Of a stretch of DNA of 45,777 nt, positions 7,470 through 15,211 are shown piece by piece (position 1 is the stretch's first letter; the number at the start of each line of letters is the position of its first letter). The notes under the pieces were generated by a model. The model saw nothing but the letters and a program-made list of their open reading frames with translations. It had not been told where the DNA came from and searched no databases. A program made the position numbers and the translations under genes. This DNA is from Verrucomicrobiia bacterium (GTDB taxonomy: Bacteria > Verrucomicrobiota > Verrucomicrobiia > JADLBR01): positions 1 to 45,777 of the forward strand of contig JADLBR010000341.1 of NCBI GenBank assembly GCA_020847615.1, written 5' to 3'.

Positions 7470-8534
7470 ATGAGACTATTCGCACAGAGAGACGCGGAGG
7501 AATTCGCCAAGACCGGCGAGAAGGTCTTCCGGTTCAACCGCGACATCCGGCTCACCCCCGGCGCGCGAGACGTGTTTGCCGAGCGCGGCGTCAAGGTCAT
7601 CTTCGAGGCCGACGGGCCCGCGCCATCACCCGCGACCGCCCCCGCGGCCCCGTCCGCCGGCGGCACGAAATCCGAGTGGGAGAAGCTGTTCCGCTCGCCG
7701 GAGGCGGAGTCCCTGAAGCAGCAGATCTGCGAGATCGGCAAGCGCTGCTGGCAGCGGGATTACTGCGACGGCAACGGCGGCAACATCTCCGCGCGGCTCG
7801 GCGACGTGTTCATCTGCACGCCGACGGGCGTGAGCAAGGGCTTCATGAAGCCCGAGATGATGTGCCTCGTCGACATCGATGGCAACCAGCTCGCGGGGAC
7901 GTGGAAGCGCACCAGCGAGATCCTGACCCACATGGCCATCTATCGCGCCGTGCCGCAGGCCAAGGCCGTCGCCCACGCGCACCCCGTCTACGCGACGGCG
8001 TTCGCGATGGCGGGGCTCGAGCCGCCGCAGTGCCTGATCCCCGAGATGGAGGTCTTCGTGGGCCGCGCGCCGCTGGCGCCGTATCGAACGCCCGGGAGCG
8101 CCGACATGCAGGAGGTGATCAAGCCCCTCGCGCCGAAGCACCAGTCGATCCTGATGGGCAACCACGGCGTCATCTGCTGGGGCACCAGCGTCGAGGACGC
8201 CTACTTCAAGATGGAGATCACCGACGCCTATTGCCGCACGGTGGTCGTCGCCTCGCACCTGCCCACCAACCGCACCACGATCCCCGCCGAGGGCGTGCGG
8301 GAGCTTCTGGACATCAAGAAGAAGCTCGGCCTGCCCGACCCGCGGGAGGATTACAAGCCCGTGCAGCTCTGCGAGGTCGATCCCTGGAACATGATCTCGG
8401 ACCGCCCGTGCGGCTGCTCCTCGCCTGCCTCGGGGGGCGGCGCCGATGCCGGTGGCATGACCAACGCCGAGCTGGAGGCCCTGGTGCAGCGAGTGACCGA
8501 CGAGATCATGAGATCCACGGGGGGCAAGTCGTGA
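7470..8534 (+). CDS. Class II (FucA/RhaD-like) aldolase with extra N-terminal domain
   Basis: The product is predicted to split L-fuculose-1-phosphate or L-rhamnulose-1-phosphate to DHAP and lactaldehyde. Zinc ligands His169 and His171 ('HAHP'), His232 ('GNHG') and catalytic Glu150 have the same spacing (19, 2 and 61 residues) as recalled for E. coli FucA (E73, H92, H94, H155). The 354-residue length exceeds FucA by about 140. Part is an N-terminal segment (1-46) with 'LTPGARDVFAERGVKV', followed by a Pro/Ala linker. Part is a Gly/Ala linker and C-terminal helix 'TNAELEALVQRVTDEIMR', an encapsulation-peptide candidate. Confidence 0.9.
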   Translation: MRLFAQRDAEEFAKTGEKVFRFNRDIRLTPGARDVFAERGVKVIFEADGPAPSPATAPAAPSAGGTKSEWEKLFRSPEAESLKQQICEIGKRCWQRDYCDGNGGNISARLGDVFICTPTGVSKGFMKPEMMCLVDIDGNQLAGTWKRTSEILTHMAIYRAVPQAKAVAHAHPVYATAFAMAGLEPPQCLIPEMEVFVGRAPLAPYRTPGSADMQEVIKPLAPKHQSILMGNHGVICWGTSVEDAYFKMEITDAYCRTVVVASHLPTNRTTIPAEGVRELLDIKKKLGLPDPREDYKPVQLCEVDPWNMISDRPCGCSSPASGGGADAGGMTNAELEALVQRVTDEIMRSTGGKS

Positions 8535-9454
8535 AGGTCGCGATCGTCGGCGGCGGGGGCCGCGTCGGCTCCTGCGCCGCGTTCGCGCTCCAGTGCAGCG
8601 GCATCGCGCGCGAGCTGGTGATCCTCGACGCGAACCAGGCGTCCGCCGAGGGCGAGGCCCTCGACCTGCTGCACGGCGCCGCCTATTGCGCCGATCAGGT
8701 CATCCGCGCGGGCGGCTATCCCGATTGCGCGGACGCGGACGTGGTGTGCATCACCGCCGGGCTGCGCCGCAAGCCCGACGAGTCGCGGCTCGACCTCATC
8801 AATCGCAACGTCGCGCTCTTCAAGGGCATCCTCGACAGCCTCAAGGGGGCGGGCCTCCGCAAGGACGCGATCGTGTTCGTCGTCTCCAACCCGGTCGATA
8901 TCCTCACGCACCTGGCGTGGAAGGCCACGGGCCTTCCCGAGAATCAGGTCATCGGCCTCGGCACCATGCTCGACACGTCGCGGTTCTGTTCCCTGATCGC
9001 CGAGGCGCTGAAACTCCCGGCCACGCAGATCCGCGCGATGATTCTGGGAGAACACGGGGACACCATGATCCCCGTCTGGTCCTCCGCCACCGTCGAGGGC
9101 TTCCCCCTGCTGAAATTTCCCGGCGTCACCCCGACCTTCCAGGGCCAGATCTTCGAGCGCACGAAGAAGAGCGGCGCGGAGGTGATCTCCCGCAAGGGCG
9201 GGGCGGGCTGGGCCGTCGGCGTCGCGATCCGCGAGGTGATCGACTGCATCGCGCTGGATCGCCGGCGCGTGCTGCCCGTCTCCAGCCCGGTCAAGGGCGC
9301 CTACGGCATCCGCGACATCTCCATCAGCGTGCCCACGGTCGTTGGCCGGAAGGGCGCGCTCGGCCACGTCGAGCTGGAGCTCTGGCCCAAGGAGATTCAG
9401 GGCCTCCAGGCCTCGGCCAAGGCGCTGAAGGATACCTACGCCAAAGTGGGCTGA
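8531..9454 (+). CDS. LDH/MDH-superfamily NAD-dependent dehydrogenase, MDH-type specificity residue
   Basis: This 307-residue protein starts at GTG 8531 in a GTGA overlap with the aldolase stop. The Rossmann loop is 'VAIVGGGGRVGS' (3-14), the catalytic His sits in 'GEHGDTMIPVWS', and the substrate loop reads 'AGLRRKPDESR'. The residue equivalent to LDH Gln102 is Arg, as in malate dehydrogenases. PVM loci carry a dehydrogenase annotated as lactate/malate dehydrogenase, thought to recycle cofactor. No terminal encapsulation helix is visible, so it may act outside the shell. A longer overlapping frame begins at 7676 but is a shadow of the aldolase. Confidence 0.88.
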   Translation: MKVAIVGGGGRVGSCAAFALQCSGIARELVILDANQASAEGEALDLLHGAAYCADQVIRAGGYPDCADADVVCITAGLRRKPDESRLDLINRNVALFKGILDSLKGAGLRKDAIVFVVSNPVDILTHLAWKATGLPENQVIGLGTMLDTSRFCSLIAEALKLPATQIRAMILGEHGDTMIPVWSSATVEGFPLLKFPGVTPTFQGQIFERTKKSGAEVISRKGGAGWAVGVAIREVIDCIALDRRRVLPVSSPVKGAYGIRDISISVPTVVGRKGALGHVELELWPKEIQGLQASAKALKDTYAKVG

Positions 9455-9460
9455 TGATTC

Positions 9461-9584
9461 TGGAATAAGGCGGTTTGGCTTTCCAGCAGCCTGTTGAAGA
9501 ACGCCATCGGACGCCGAGGCCGGCGTCCCTCCCCGGTTGCGCCGGGAGGGCCCGCGGCCTTCCCAAAGTCCAATGGGCTGCTAG
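9461..9584 (+). repeat. Third copy of the palindromic repeat, at the end of the BMC operon
   Basis: It begins 'TGGAATAAGGCGGTTTGGCT' seven bases after the dehydrogenase stop, matching 148-168, and ends in 'GGGCTGCTAG', matching the end at 213. The outer ends (AGCAGCCTGTTG / CAATGGGCTGCT) are imperfect inverted repeats. Inside are two hairpins: GGACGCCG (9509-9516) with CGGCGTCC (9521-9528), and CCTCCCCGG with CCGGGAGG (about 9528-9549). It could terminate or insulate the BMC transcript, although no U-tract follows. Confidence 0.6.
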
Positions 9585-9594
9585 GGATATATCC

Positions 9595-10344
9595 ATGACG
9601 GCGCAAGCGATGCCGGGCGGGAGGCGCGAGCCCTTCTTAGAGGCGGTCGAGCACGCGGAGCGGCGGCTGCTGGAGGGGCGGCGCGAGCGCGGGGCCGATC
9701 TCGAGAGCGCGGTGCGCGTATTCCTGGAGTTCTTGCGGGGCTACGAGTCGCTGGATTTCGAGGGGCCGTGCGTGACGGTGTTCGGTTCGGCGCGGTTCCG
9801 CGAGGACCACCGCTATTATCGGATGGCGCGCGACCTCGGCAAGAGGCTCGCGGAAGAGGGTTTCGTGGTGATGACGGGCGGCGGGCCCGGCATCATGGAG
9901 GCGGCCAACCGCGGCGCCAAAGAGGGCGGGGGTTTCACGATCGGCTGCAACATCCGGCTCCCGCACGAGCAGCAGCCCAATCGCTACCTGGACCGTTTCG
10001 TGGAATTCGAGCACTTCTTTGTCAGGAAGGTCATGCTCGTGAAGTACTCCTGCGCCTTCGTGGTGCTGCCGGGTGGCTTCGGCACGCTGGACGAGACCTT
10101 CGAGGCCATCACCCTCGTGCAGTGCGAGAAGATCGACCGCTTCCCCATCGTGGCCATGGGCGCCGACTTCTGGGGGCACATGCGCGGCTTCGTGCAGAAT
10201 GCCCTCATCGCGGAGAGGACGATCAGCCCCGGCGATCTGGACCTGCTGAAGACAACCGACTCGGTGGACGAGGTCATTGGCCACATCCGCGGCGGTATTC
10301 CCACGGCGCTGGCGAGCCAGATGCGCGCCAGATCGGGGGCGTAG
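9595..10344 (+). CDS. LOG-family (TIGR00730) Rossmann-fold protein
   Basis: The 249-residue protein carries both LOG signature motifs: 'GGGPGIMEAANRGA' (about residues 101-114) and 'LPGGFGTLDE' (about 158-167, PGGxGTxxE). Family members are nucleotide 5'-monophosphate phosphoribohydrolases (LOG, PpnN-like). The substrate here is unknown. ATG 9595 was chosen because family similarity begins after it; the frame runs back to 9475 through repeat DNA. It is probably co-transcribed with the metallo-beta-lactamase gene 45 bases downstream. Confidence 0.88.
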   Translation: MTAQAMPGGRREPFLEAVEHAERRLLEGRRERGADLESAVRVFLEFLRGYESLDFEGPCVTVFGSARFREDHRYYRMARDLGKRLAEEGFVVMTGGGPGIMEAANRGAKEGGGFTIGCNIRLPHEQQPNRYLDRFVEFEHFFVRKVMLVKYSCAFVVLPGGFGTLDETFEAITLVQCEKIDRFPIVAMGADFWGHMRGFVQNALIAERTISPGDLDLLKTTDSVDEVIGHIRGGIPTALASQMRARSGA

Positions 10345-10389
10345 CCGCGCGCCTGCACCGATCGAAAAGGCGGCAAGGAGGTTTTTGGC

Positions 10390-11790
10390 ATGAAGATCAC
10401 AGTCCTCGGGGCGGCGGGCGGCGAGGTGACGGGATCCGCCTATCTGGTGCGCGCGGGCGGGGCGCAGGTCCTGGTTGATTTTGGGATGTTCCAGGGCGGC
10501 GCCAGGGCCGACGACCTGAACCGCGTCCCGTCCGAGCTGGCGCTCGATCGGCTCGACTCGGTGCTGCTGACGCACGCGCATCTGGATCACGTGGGGCGCC
10601 TGCCGCTGCTGGAGCGCGGGGGGTACTCCGGATCGGTGCGCTGCACCCCGGCGACGATCGACCTGGCGGGCCTCATCCTGCGGGATTCGGCCAAGGTGCA
10701 GGCCTCGGATCTCGAGCGGACCAACCGCCGACGCGAGCGCGCCGGCAAGGAGCCGATCGAGCCATTATATGGCGCGGGCCACGTCGAGGCGATCATGGGA
10801 AGATTCTCGGCCGTTCCCTACGGCGGCGCGGTGGCGGTTGCGGAGGGCATCAGCGCGCGGTTCGTCGAGGCGGGGCACATGCTGGGTTCCGCCAGCATCG
10901 AGCTCACCGTCGAGGAGAAGGGCGCGCGCAAGACCGTGATCTTCTCGGGCGACCTGGGCCCGTGGGGCGCGCCGATATTGAGGGATCCCGAGCCCTTCCC
11001 GGACGGGGACATGGTCTTTCTCGAATCGACCTACGGCGATCGCGACCACAAGCCCTTCGCGCAGACCGTCGAGGAGTTCATCGTGATCGTGCGCGAGGCG
11101 GTCGCGGCCAAGGGCAAGATGCTGGTGCCGACGTTCGCGGTGGGGCGCGCCCAGGTGATGCTGGCGCTGCTGGCGTGGATGTTCCGCCGCGGCAAGGTCG
11201 ATCCCTTCCCCGTGTTCCTCGACAGCCCGATGGCGATCCAGGCGAGCGCGATCTATGAGGAGCACCGGGAACTGTTCGACGAGGAGACCCTGGCGTTCAT
11301 TCGCGAGCGCCCCATTCAGGAGGACCTTGAGATGGCGCATTCCAAGGCGACCGTCACCGCGGAGGAATCCAAGGCGCTCAATGATGTCCGCGGGCCCTGC
11401 ATGATCCTCGCCGGCGCGGGCATGTGCAACGCCGGGCGCATCCTCCACCATCTCCGGCAGAACCTCTGGAAGCCCGAGACCCGCGTGATCATCGTCGGCT
11501 ATCAGGGGCACGGCACGATCGGGCGCATGCTCGTCGATGGCGCCCGCGAGGTGAAGATCTTCGGTGAACCGATCGCCGTGCGCGCGGGCGTGCACACGCT
11601 GGGCGGGTTCAGCGCGCACGCCGGCCAGCGCGACCTGTTGCACTGGTTTGGCGCCGTGGCGCGCTCCAAGCCGCGCGTGATCCTGACCCACGGTGAGGAT
11701 CGCGCCCGCGAGGCGCTGGCCAAGTGCATCCTCGGCAAGTTCGGCATCCGCTGCGCCGCGCCGGGCCTCCACGACACCATCGAGCTGTGA
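10390..11790 (+). CDS. Metallo-beta-lactamase/beta-CASP RNase-like protein
   Basis: At 466 residues this is a full-length MBL, beta-CASP and RMMBL protein of the CPSF73/YSH1-like bacterial group. The zinc motif is 'HAHLDH' (residues 62-67), followed by 'AGHMLGSASI' and 'FSGDLG'. The beta-CASP region contains 'STYGDRDH' and 'VPTFAVGRAQ', and the C-terminal part has 'FSAHAGQRDLL' and 'LTHGE'. It is predicted to act on RNA as an exo- or endonuclease in the cytoplasm. AAGGAGG lies nine bases upstream of the ATG. The gene follows the LOG-family gene on the same strand. Confidence 0.9.
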   Translation: MKITVLGAAGGEVTGSAYLVRAGGAQVLVDFGMFQGGARADDLNRVPSELALDRLDSVLLTHAHLDHVGRLPLLERGGYSGSVRCTPATIDLAGLILRDSAKVQASDLERTNRRRERAGKEPIEPLYGAGHVEAIMGRFSAVPYGGAVAVAEGISARFVEAGHMLGSASIELTVEEKGARKTVIFSGDLGPWGAPILRDPEPFPDGDMVFLESTYGDRDHKPFAQTVEEFIVIVREAVAAKGKMLVPTFAVGRAQVMLALLAWMFRRGKVDPFPVFLDSPMAIQASAIYEEHRELFDEETLAFIRERPIQEDLEMAHSKATVTAEESKALNDVRGPCMILAGAGMCNAGRILHHLRQNLWKPETRVIIVGYQGHGTIGRMLVDGAREVKIFGEPIAVRAGVHTLGGFSAHAGQRDLLHWFGAVARSKPRVILTHGEDRAREALAKCILGKFGIRCAAPGLHDTIEL

Positions 11791-11815
11791 GATGCTCGTC
11801 GCGGCCGCGCGCCCG

Positions 11816-12406
11816 TCACTCCAGATGGCTATCGGCCACGGTCCATGCCCCGGGGGGCGCATCGACCGCGCCGGGCATGACCTGCCAGGCGACCGCCAGG
11901 TGCAGGTTGATCACCATCTGACCGCCGTCCGGGTGCCGCGCCGCGAACGCGGGCAGAGAGGCGATCTTTTCGGCGGCGGCGTGCCGCTCCTCCTTGGGCC
12001 GCGCGGGGCCGCTGATTCGGAAATGGTGGGCCGCGCCATCGGCCATGATCAATCGAAGGAACTGGACCACGCTGGTCCCGGGAGGTTCATCGACGAGCCG
12101 GATCTTCGTCTGAAGGCGCCGCACCGCGGCCTCGTTTGAAAAATCGGCCTCGGCGACCCATTCGACCAAATCGGTGCCCAGGGGGTATCGCCAGCCGGGT
12201 TCGGCGCCGACGATGTGGACGAAGTGGGTCTGCTCCGGTCGTATGGATGTGAAGCACAGGGAGTGGGAGAACCACCAGGGCTGCGGCAGGAACAGCGTCT
12301 CGGGCAGGACCTTCGCGAGTATCCCGGGCAACGGCGAGTCATCCGGCAAGTCGAAACGGAGCACGCGCCCGCCAGCCAGCCCCAACCGAATCACGAGCGA
12401 TGACAT
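11816..12406 (-). CDS. Hypothetical protein, 196 residues
   Basis: I do not recognise a family. The product has no signal peptide or membrane segment and appears cytosolic. Its N-terminal half contains a Trp/Phe-rich stretch ('LPQPWWFSHSLCF'), and the C-terminal half has a charged segment ('RPKEERHAAAEKI') and a beta-rich 'GQMVINLHLAVAWQVMPG'. GC and codon character match its neighbours, so it is probably a real gene. It lies downstream of the Tat-exported protein on the same strand, with repeat A copy 2 between them, and converges with the MBL gene. Confidence 0.6.
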   Translation of the reverse strand: MSSLVIRLGLAGGRVLRFDLPDDSPLPGILAKVLPETLFLPQPWWFSHSLCFTSIRPEQTHFVHIVGAEPGWRYPLGTDLVEWVAEADFSNEAAVRRLQTKIRLVDEPPGTSVVQFLRLIMADGAAHHFRISGPARPKEERHAAAEKIASLPAFAARHPDGGQMVINLHLAVAWQVMPGAVDAPPGAWTVADSHLE

Positions 12407-12449
12407 GCCACAATGTACCCGAAAAGATCAGATTGTCGCGCCGCGATCG

Positions 12450-12490
12450 GCGGCCAAACGCTCACGCGTTCGGCTACGGGAATTTTCGAG
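12450..12490 (-). repeat. Dispersed two-hairpin repeat A, copy 2
   Basis: Read on the minus strand, it starts at the first base after the TGA stop (12491-12493) of the Tat-exported protein. It runs 'CTCGAAAATTCCCGTAGCC' and then the 9-bp hairpin with loop GTGA. Only the first hairpin of the element is present. Orientation matches the upstream gene. Confidence 0.75.
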
Positions 12491-13489
12491 TCAGGCGTAC
12501 CACGGCCGCTTCCGCTCGCGGGCCGCGATGCAGGCGGTGCCGGCGAGTTTTGCGTCCTCGGCGACCTGGAAATCGAACATCCCCGCGAGGATGAAATCGG
12601 CACCGTTGTCGAAGGCGTACTTGAAGGCGTCTTTCGGCAGGATCGCGCCCGCGGCCATGACCTTGTAGGCGATCCAGGGCTTCATGATCTCGGCCATGCA
12701 CGCCGCCGTTTCCTCGGGGTTCACGCACCAGATGCCGTGCGGGCGCTCCTGGCAGCGGTGCGTCCGGTAGAAGTCGCTCTTGTCGGCGGCCAGTTCCTCG
12801 GGGGTCGGGCACGAAGGGTACTTCAGGTGGTGGAATGTCTTCAGGTAGAAGTCGCACTCGATCTTGGCGGCGAGGCAGGCCTTGAGCGAATCCAGGTTGT
12901 GGCAGGCCATGCCGGCCGGCAGCCCGGAGGCCCGGATGATGTCGATGAATTCCCCGACCCGTTTCACGTTGCCATTGGCCACCAGCGGATCGACCGCCGC
13001 GCCGTGGACATAGAGGCCCGAGGCCCCGCCGTCGACGAGCCTCTGGACGACCTCCATGTAGTCCGCGGGTTCCTTCACCGCGGGCGTCGGCGCGACGAAG
13101 TGCTTCATCTTGCCGCCGTGCTTCTGCCTGTGCTCCTTGAGCAGGCCGAGGACGCGCTCCTCGTCGTGCGTGATGAACGTGTCGACCCCGTTGGCCTCCG
13201 AAACCGCGAACGTCTCCAGGATCTTCGCGTCGGTGTTGTACTGCCGGGAGAGGTCCTTGAGATACCACAGGTCGCGCTGGTGCATGTGGCAGGTGATGAT
13301 GTTCGTGCCCAGGATCAGGCGGCTGACCTCCACGTCGCCGATCTTGCCCTTGCCCAGCGCCGCGGCCCCGGATGCGGCATCCGCCGACCGCGCTGTCCTC
13401 GGGACCGCCGCCCCGAGAGCGCCCAGCCCCGATGCCGCGATGAAACCCCGCCTCGATACCCGTCCGGCCGCGCCCCGCGTCTGTTCCAT
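12491..13489 (-). CDS. Tat-exported aldo/keto-reductase-like TIM-barrel protein
   Basis: The 332-residue product has a twin-arginine signal, 'SRRGFIAASGLGALGAAV' (residues 12-29), so it is predicted to fold in the cytoplasm and be exported. The mature part begins 'VSRLILGTNIITC', resembling the opening strand of aldo/keto reductases. Repeated strand-helix units follow ('GVDTFITHDEERVLGLL', 'GGASGLYVHGAAVDPL'). The catalytic Tyr/Lys/His set of classical AKRs is not evident, so it may have another activity. It contains many Cys and His residues. It is transcribed away from the ABC binding protein. Confidence 0.65.
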   Translation of the reverse strand: MEQTRGAAGRVSRRGFIAASGLGALGAAVPRTARSADAASGAAALGKGKIGDVEVSRLILGTNIITCHMHQRDLWYLKDLSRQYNTDAKILETFAVSEANGVDTFITHDEERVLGLLKEHRQKHGGKMKHFVAPTPAVKEPADYMEVVQRLVDGGASGLYVHGAAVDPLVANGNVKRVGEFIDIIRASGLPAGMACHNLDSLKACLAAKIECDFYLKTFHHLKYPSCPTPEELAADKSDFYRTHRCQERPHGIWCVNPEETAACMAEIMKPWIAYKVMAAGAILPKDAFKYAFDNGADFILAGMFDFQVAEDAKLAGTACIAARERKRPWYA

Positions 13490-13585
13490 GACGCGAGGAT
13501 ACGGCTACGCCGGCTCGCGTTCAATCCATATCGGGGTGTTGGCGCCCTTGGCAGGCCGGGCGTTTTCTGGGAGATTGGGCCACTG

Positions 13586-15211
13586 ATGCGCCCGAGTTGC
13601 CGCCGCCCGGAGCACGCCGAACCGCGCAAGAACGCGAGGCCGGTCGTGGCCGCGCTCTTGGCCCTTGGGCTCGCGGGCTGCGGGGCCGGGCGCGAGCGGG
13701 CGGATCTGGTGTTCATCAACGGGGTGGAGCCCGAGAGCCTCGATCCCGCGATCATATCCGGGCAACCCGAGGGGCGGCTGGTCATGGCGCTCTTCGAGGG
13801 GTTGACCTCGCGCGATGCGGGGGGAGCCATCGGGCCCGGGATGGCCGAGCGGTGGGATATCTCGCCCGATGGCCTGGAGTACACCTTCCATATCCGCGAG
13901 GCCGCGCGCTGGAGCAACGGCGACGCCGTCACCGCGCACGACTTCGCCAACTCTTGGGAGCGCACGCTCAATCCCGCGACGACCTCGCCGTATTCCGAAC
14001 TGCTCTTCTACGTGGATGGCGCGGAGGATTACGCCAAGGGCGCCCTGGGCGATTTCTCCCGCGTGGGCGTGCGCGCCATTGACGACCGCACGCTCCGCGT
14101 CCGCCTGCGCGCCCCGACGCCATTTTTCTTGGAACTCTGCGCGTTCCAGACGCACTATCCGGTGCATCTGCCCAGCATCGCGCGCCACGGCATCGACTGG
14201 ATCAAGCCCGGCAAGCTCGTCTCCAACGGAGCCTACCGGCTCGTCGAATGGCGCATCAACGACCGCATCCGCCTCGAGGCCAACCCCCATTACTGGCGCG
14301 CGGCCTCGGTCCGCCTCAAGACGGTCGAGGCGCTCCCGATCTCGCAGGCGACCACGGCGTTCAACTTCTACAGCACCGGCGTGGCGGACCTGACGCTGGA
14401 CAAGGGCGTCGTCCCGCCGATGCTGCTGGACGAATTGCGCAAGCGCCCCGATTGCCACACCGCGCCCATCCTCGCGGCGTATTTCTATCGATTCAACGTC
14501 ACGCGGAAGCCCTTCGACGATGCCCGCGTCCGCCGCGCCTTCGCAATGGCGTTGGACAAGGGATTTATCGTGGCGCGGATCACCCGCAACGGCGAGCCCC
14601 CCGCCGGGTCCCTGACCCCGCCCGGCATCCGGGGCTACGACCCCCCCGCCGGCGTGCCCCACGACCCGGGTGCCGCGCGCGCCCTGCTCGCGGAGGCCGG
14701 ATATCCCGGCGGCTCGGGCTTCCCGCCGGTCGGGCTGCTCTTCAACTCCACAGAGCAAGACGAGGAGATCGCGGTCGCGGTGCAGGACATGTTCCGCCGG
14801 GAACTCGGCGTCCGCATCGAGCTGCGCAGGCAGGAGTGGAAAGTGTACTTGAATTCCCTCAACCGGATCGATTTCGACATGGCCCGATCCACCTGGGTCG
14901 CGGATTACCCCGACCCGAACTCGTTCCTCGATTGCTTCGTCACCGGGCGCGGCAACAACCGCACCGGCTGGAGCAACGCGCGCTACGACGAGCTCGTTGA
15001 CCGGGCCAACCGCACGCTCGATCCCGCGGCGCGCTTCGCCCTCATGCGGCAGGCGGAGGAGATCCTCGTCGCGGGCGATGTGCCCATCGTTCCCGCGTTC
15101 CACTACGTGGGCGTGAAACTCTATGACCCGGACCGCATCGGCGGCATCGTGATGAATCCCATCGACGAGTATCCGATCCGCGAGATGTTCCGCATCGGGG
15201 GTGGCCGGTGA
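13586..15211 (+). CDS. ABC transporter substrate-binding lipoprotein, family 5 (OppA/DppA-like)
   Basis: The 541-residue protein is predicted to bind peptides or similar solutes in the periplasm. A lipobox 'LGLAGC' puts the lipidated Cys at residue 32. Family-5 hallmarks follow: 'EPESLDPA', 'FEGLTSRD', 'GLEYTFHIREAARWSNGD', 'VRRAFAMALDKGF', and a C-terminal 'YPDPNSFLDCF' typical of oligopeptide binders. The open frame extends upstream to 12413, but that is antisense to the Tat gene; ATG 13586 precedes the signal peptide. Its stop overlaps the permease start (GTGA). The promoter region is shared divergently with 13489. Confidence 0.92.
   Translation: MRPSCRRPEHAEPRKNARPVVAALLALGLAGCGAGRERADLVFINGVEPESLDPAIISGQPEGRLVMALFEGLTSRDAGGAIGPGMAERWDISPDGLEYTFHIREAARWSNGDAVTAHDFANSWERTLNPATTSPYSELLFYVDGAEDYAKGALGDFSRVGVRAIDDRTLRVRLRAPTPFFLELCAFQTHYPVHLPSIARHGIDWIKPGKLVSNGAYRLVEWRINDRIRLEANPHYWRAASVRLKTVEALPISQATTAFNFYSTGVADLTLDKGVVPPMLLDELRKRPDCHTAPILAAYFYRFNVTRKPFDDARVRRAFAMALDKGFIVARITRNGEPPAGSLTPPGIRGYDPPAGVPHDPGAARALLAEAGYPGGSGFPPVGLLFNSTEQDEEIAVAVQDMFRRELGVRIELRRQEWKVYLNSLNRIDFDMARSTWVADYPDPNSFLDCFVTGRGNNRTGWSNARYDELVDRANRTLDPAARFALMRQAEEILVAGDVPIVPAFHYVGVKLYDPDRIGGIVMNPIDEYPIREMFRIGGGR

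Noticed and set aside
7676-8530. Upstream extension of the dehydrogenase frame
   Set aside because: It is the shadow of the aldolase gene. GTG 8531 gives the exact family N-terminus.
12413-13585. Apparent 932-residue fusion ending in the ABC binding protein
   Set aside because: The first 391 codons are antisense to the Tat-exported gene. The lipoprotein signal at 13586 marks the real start.
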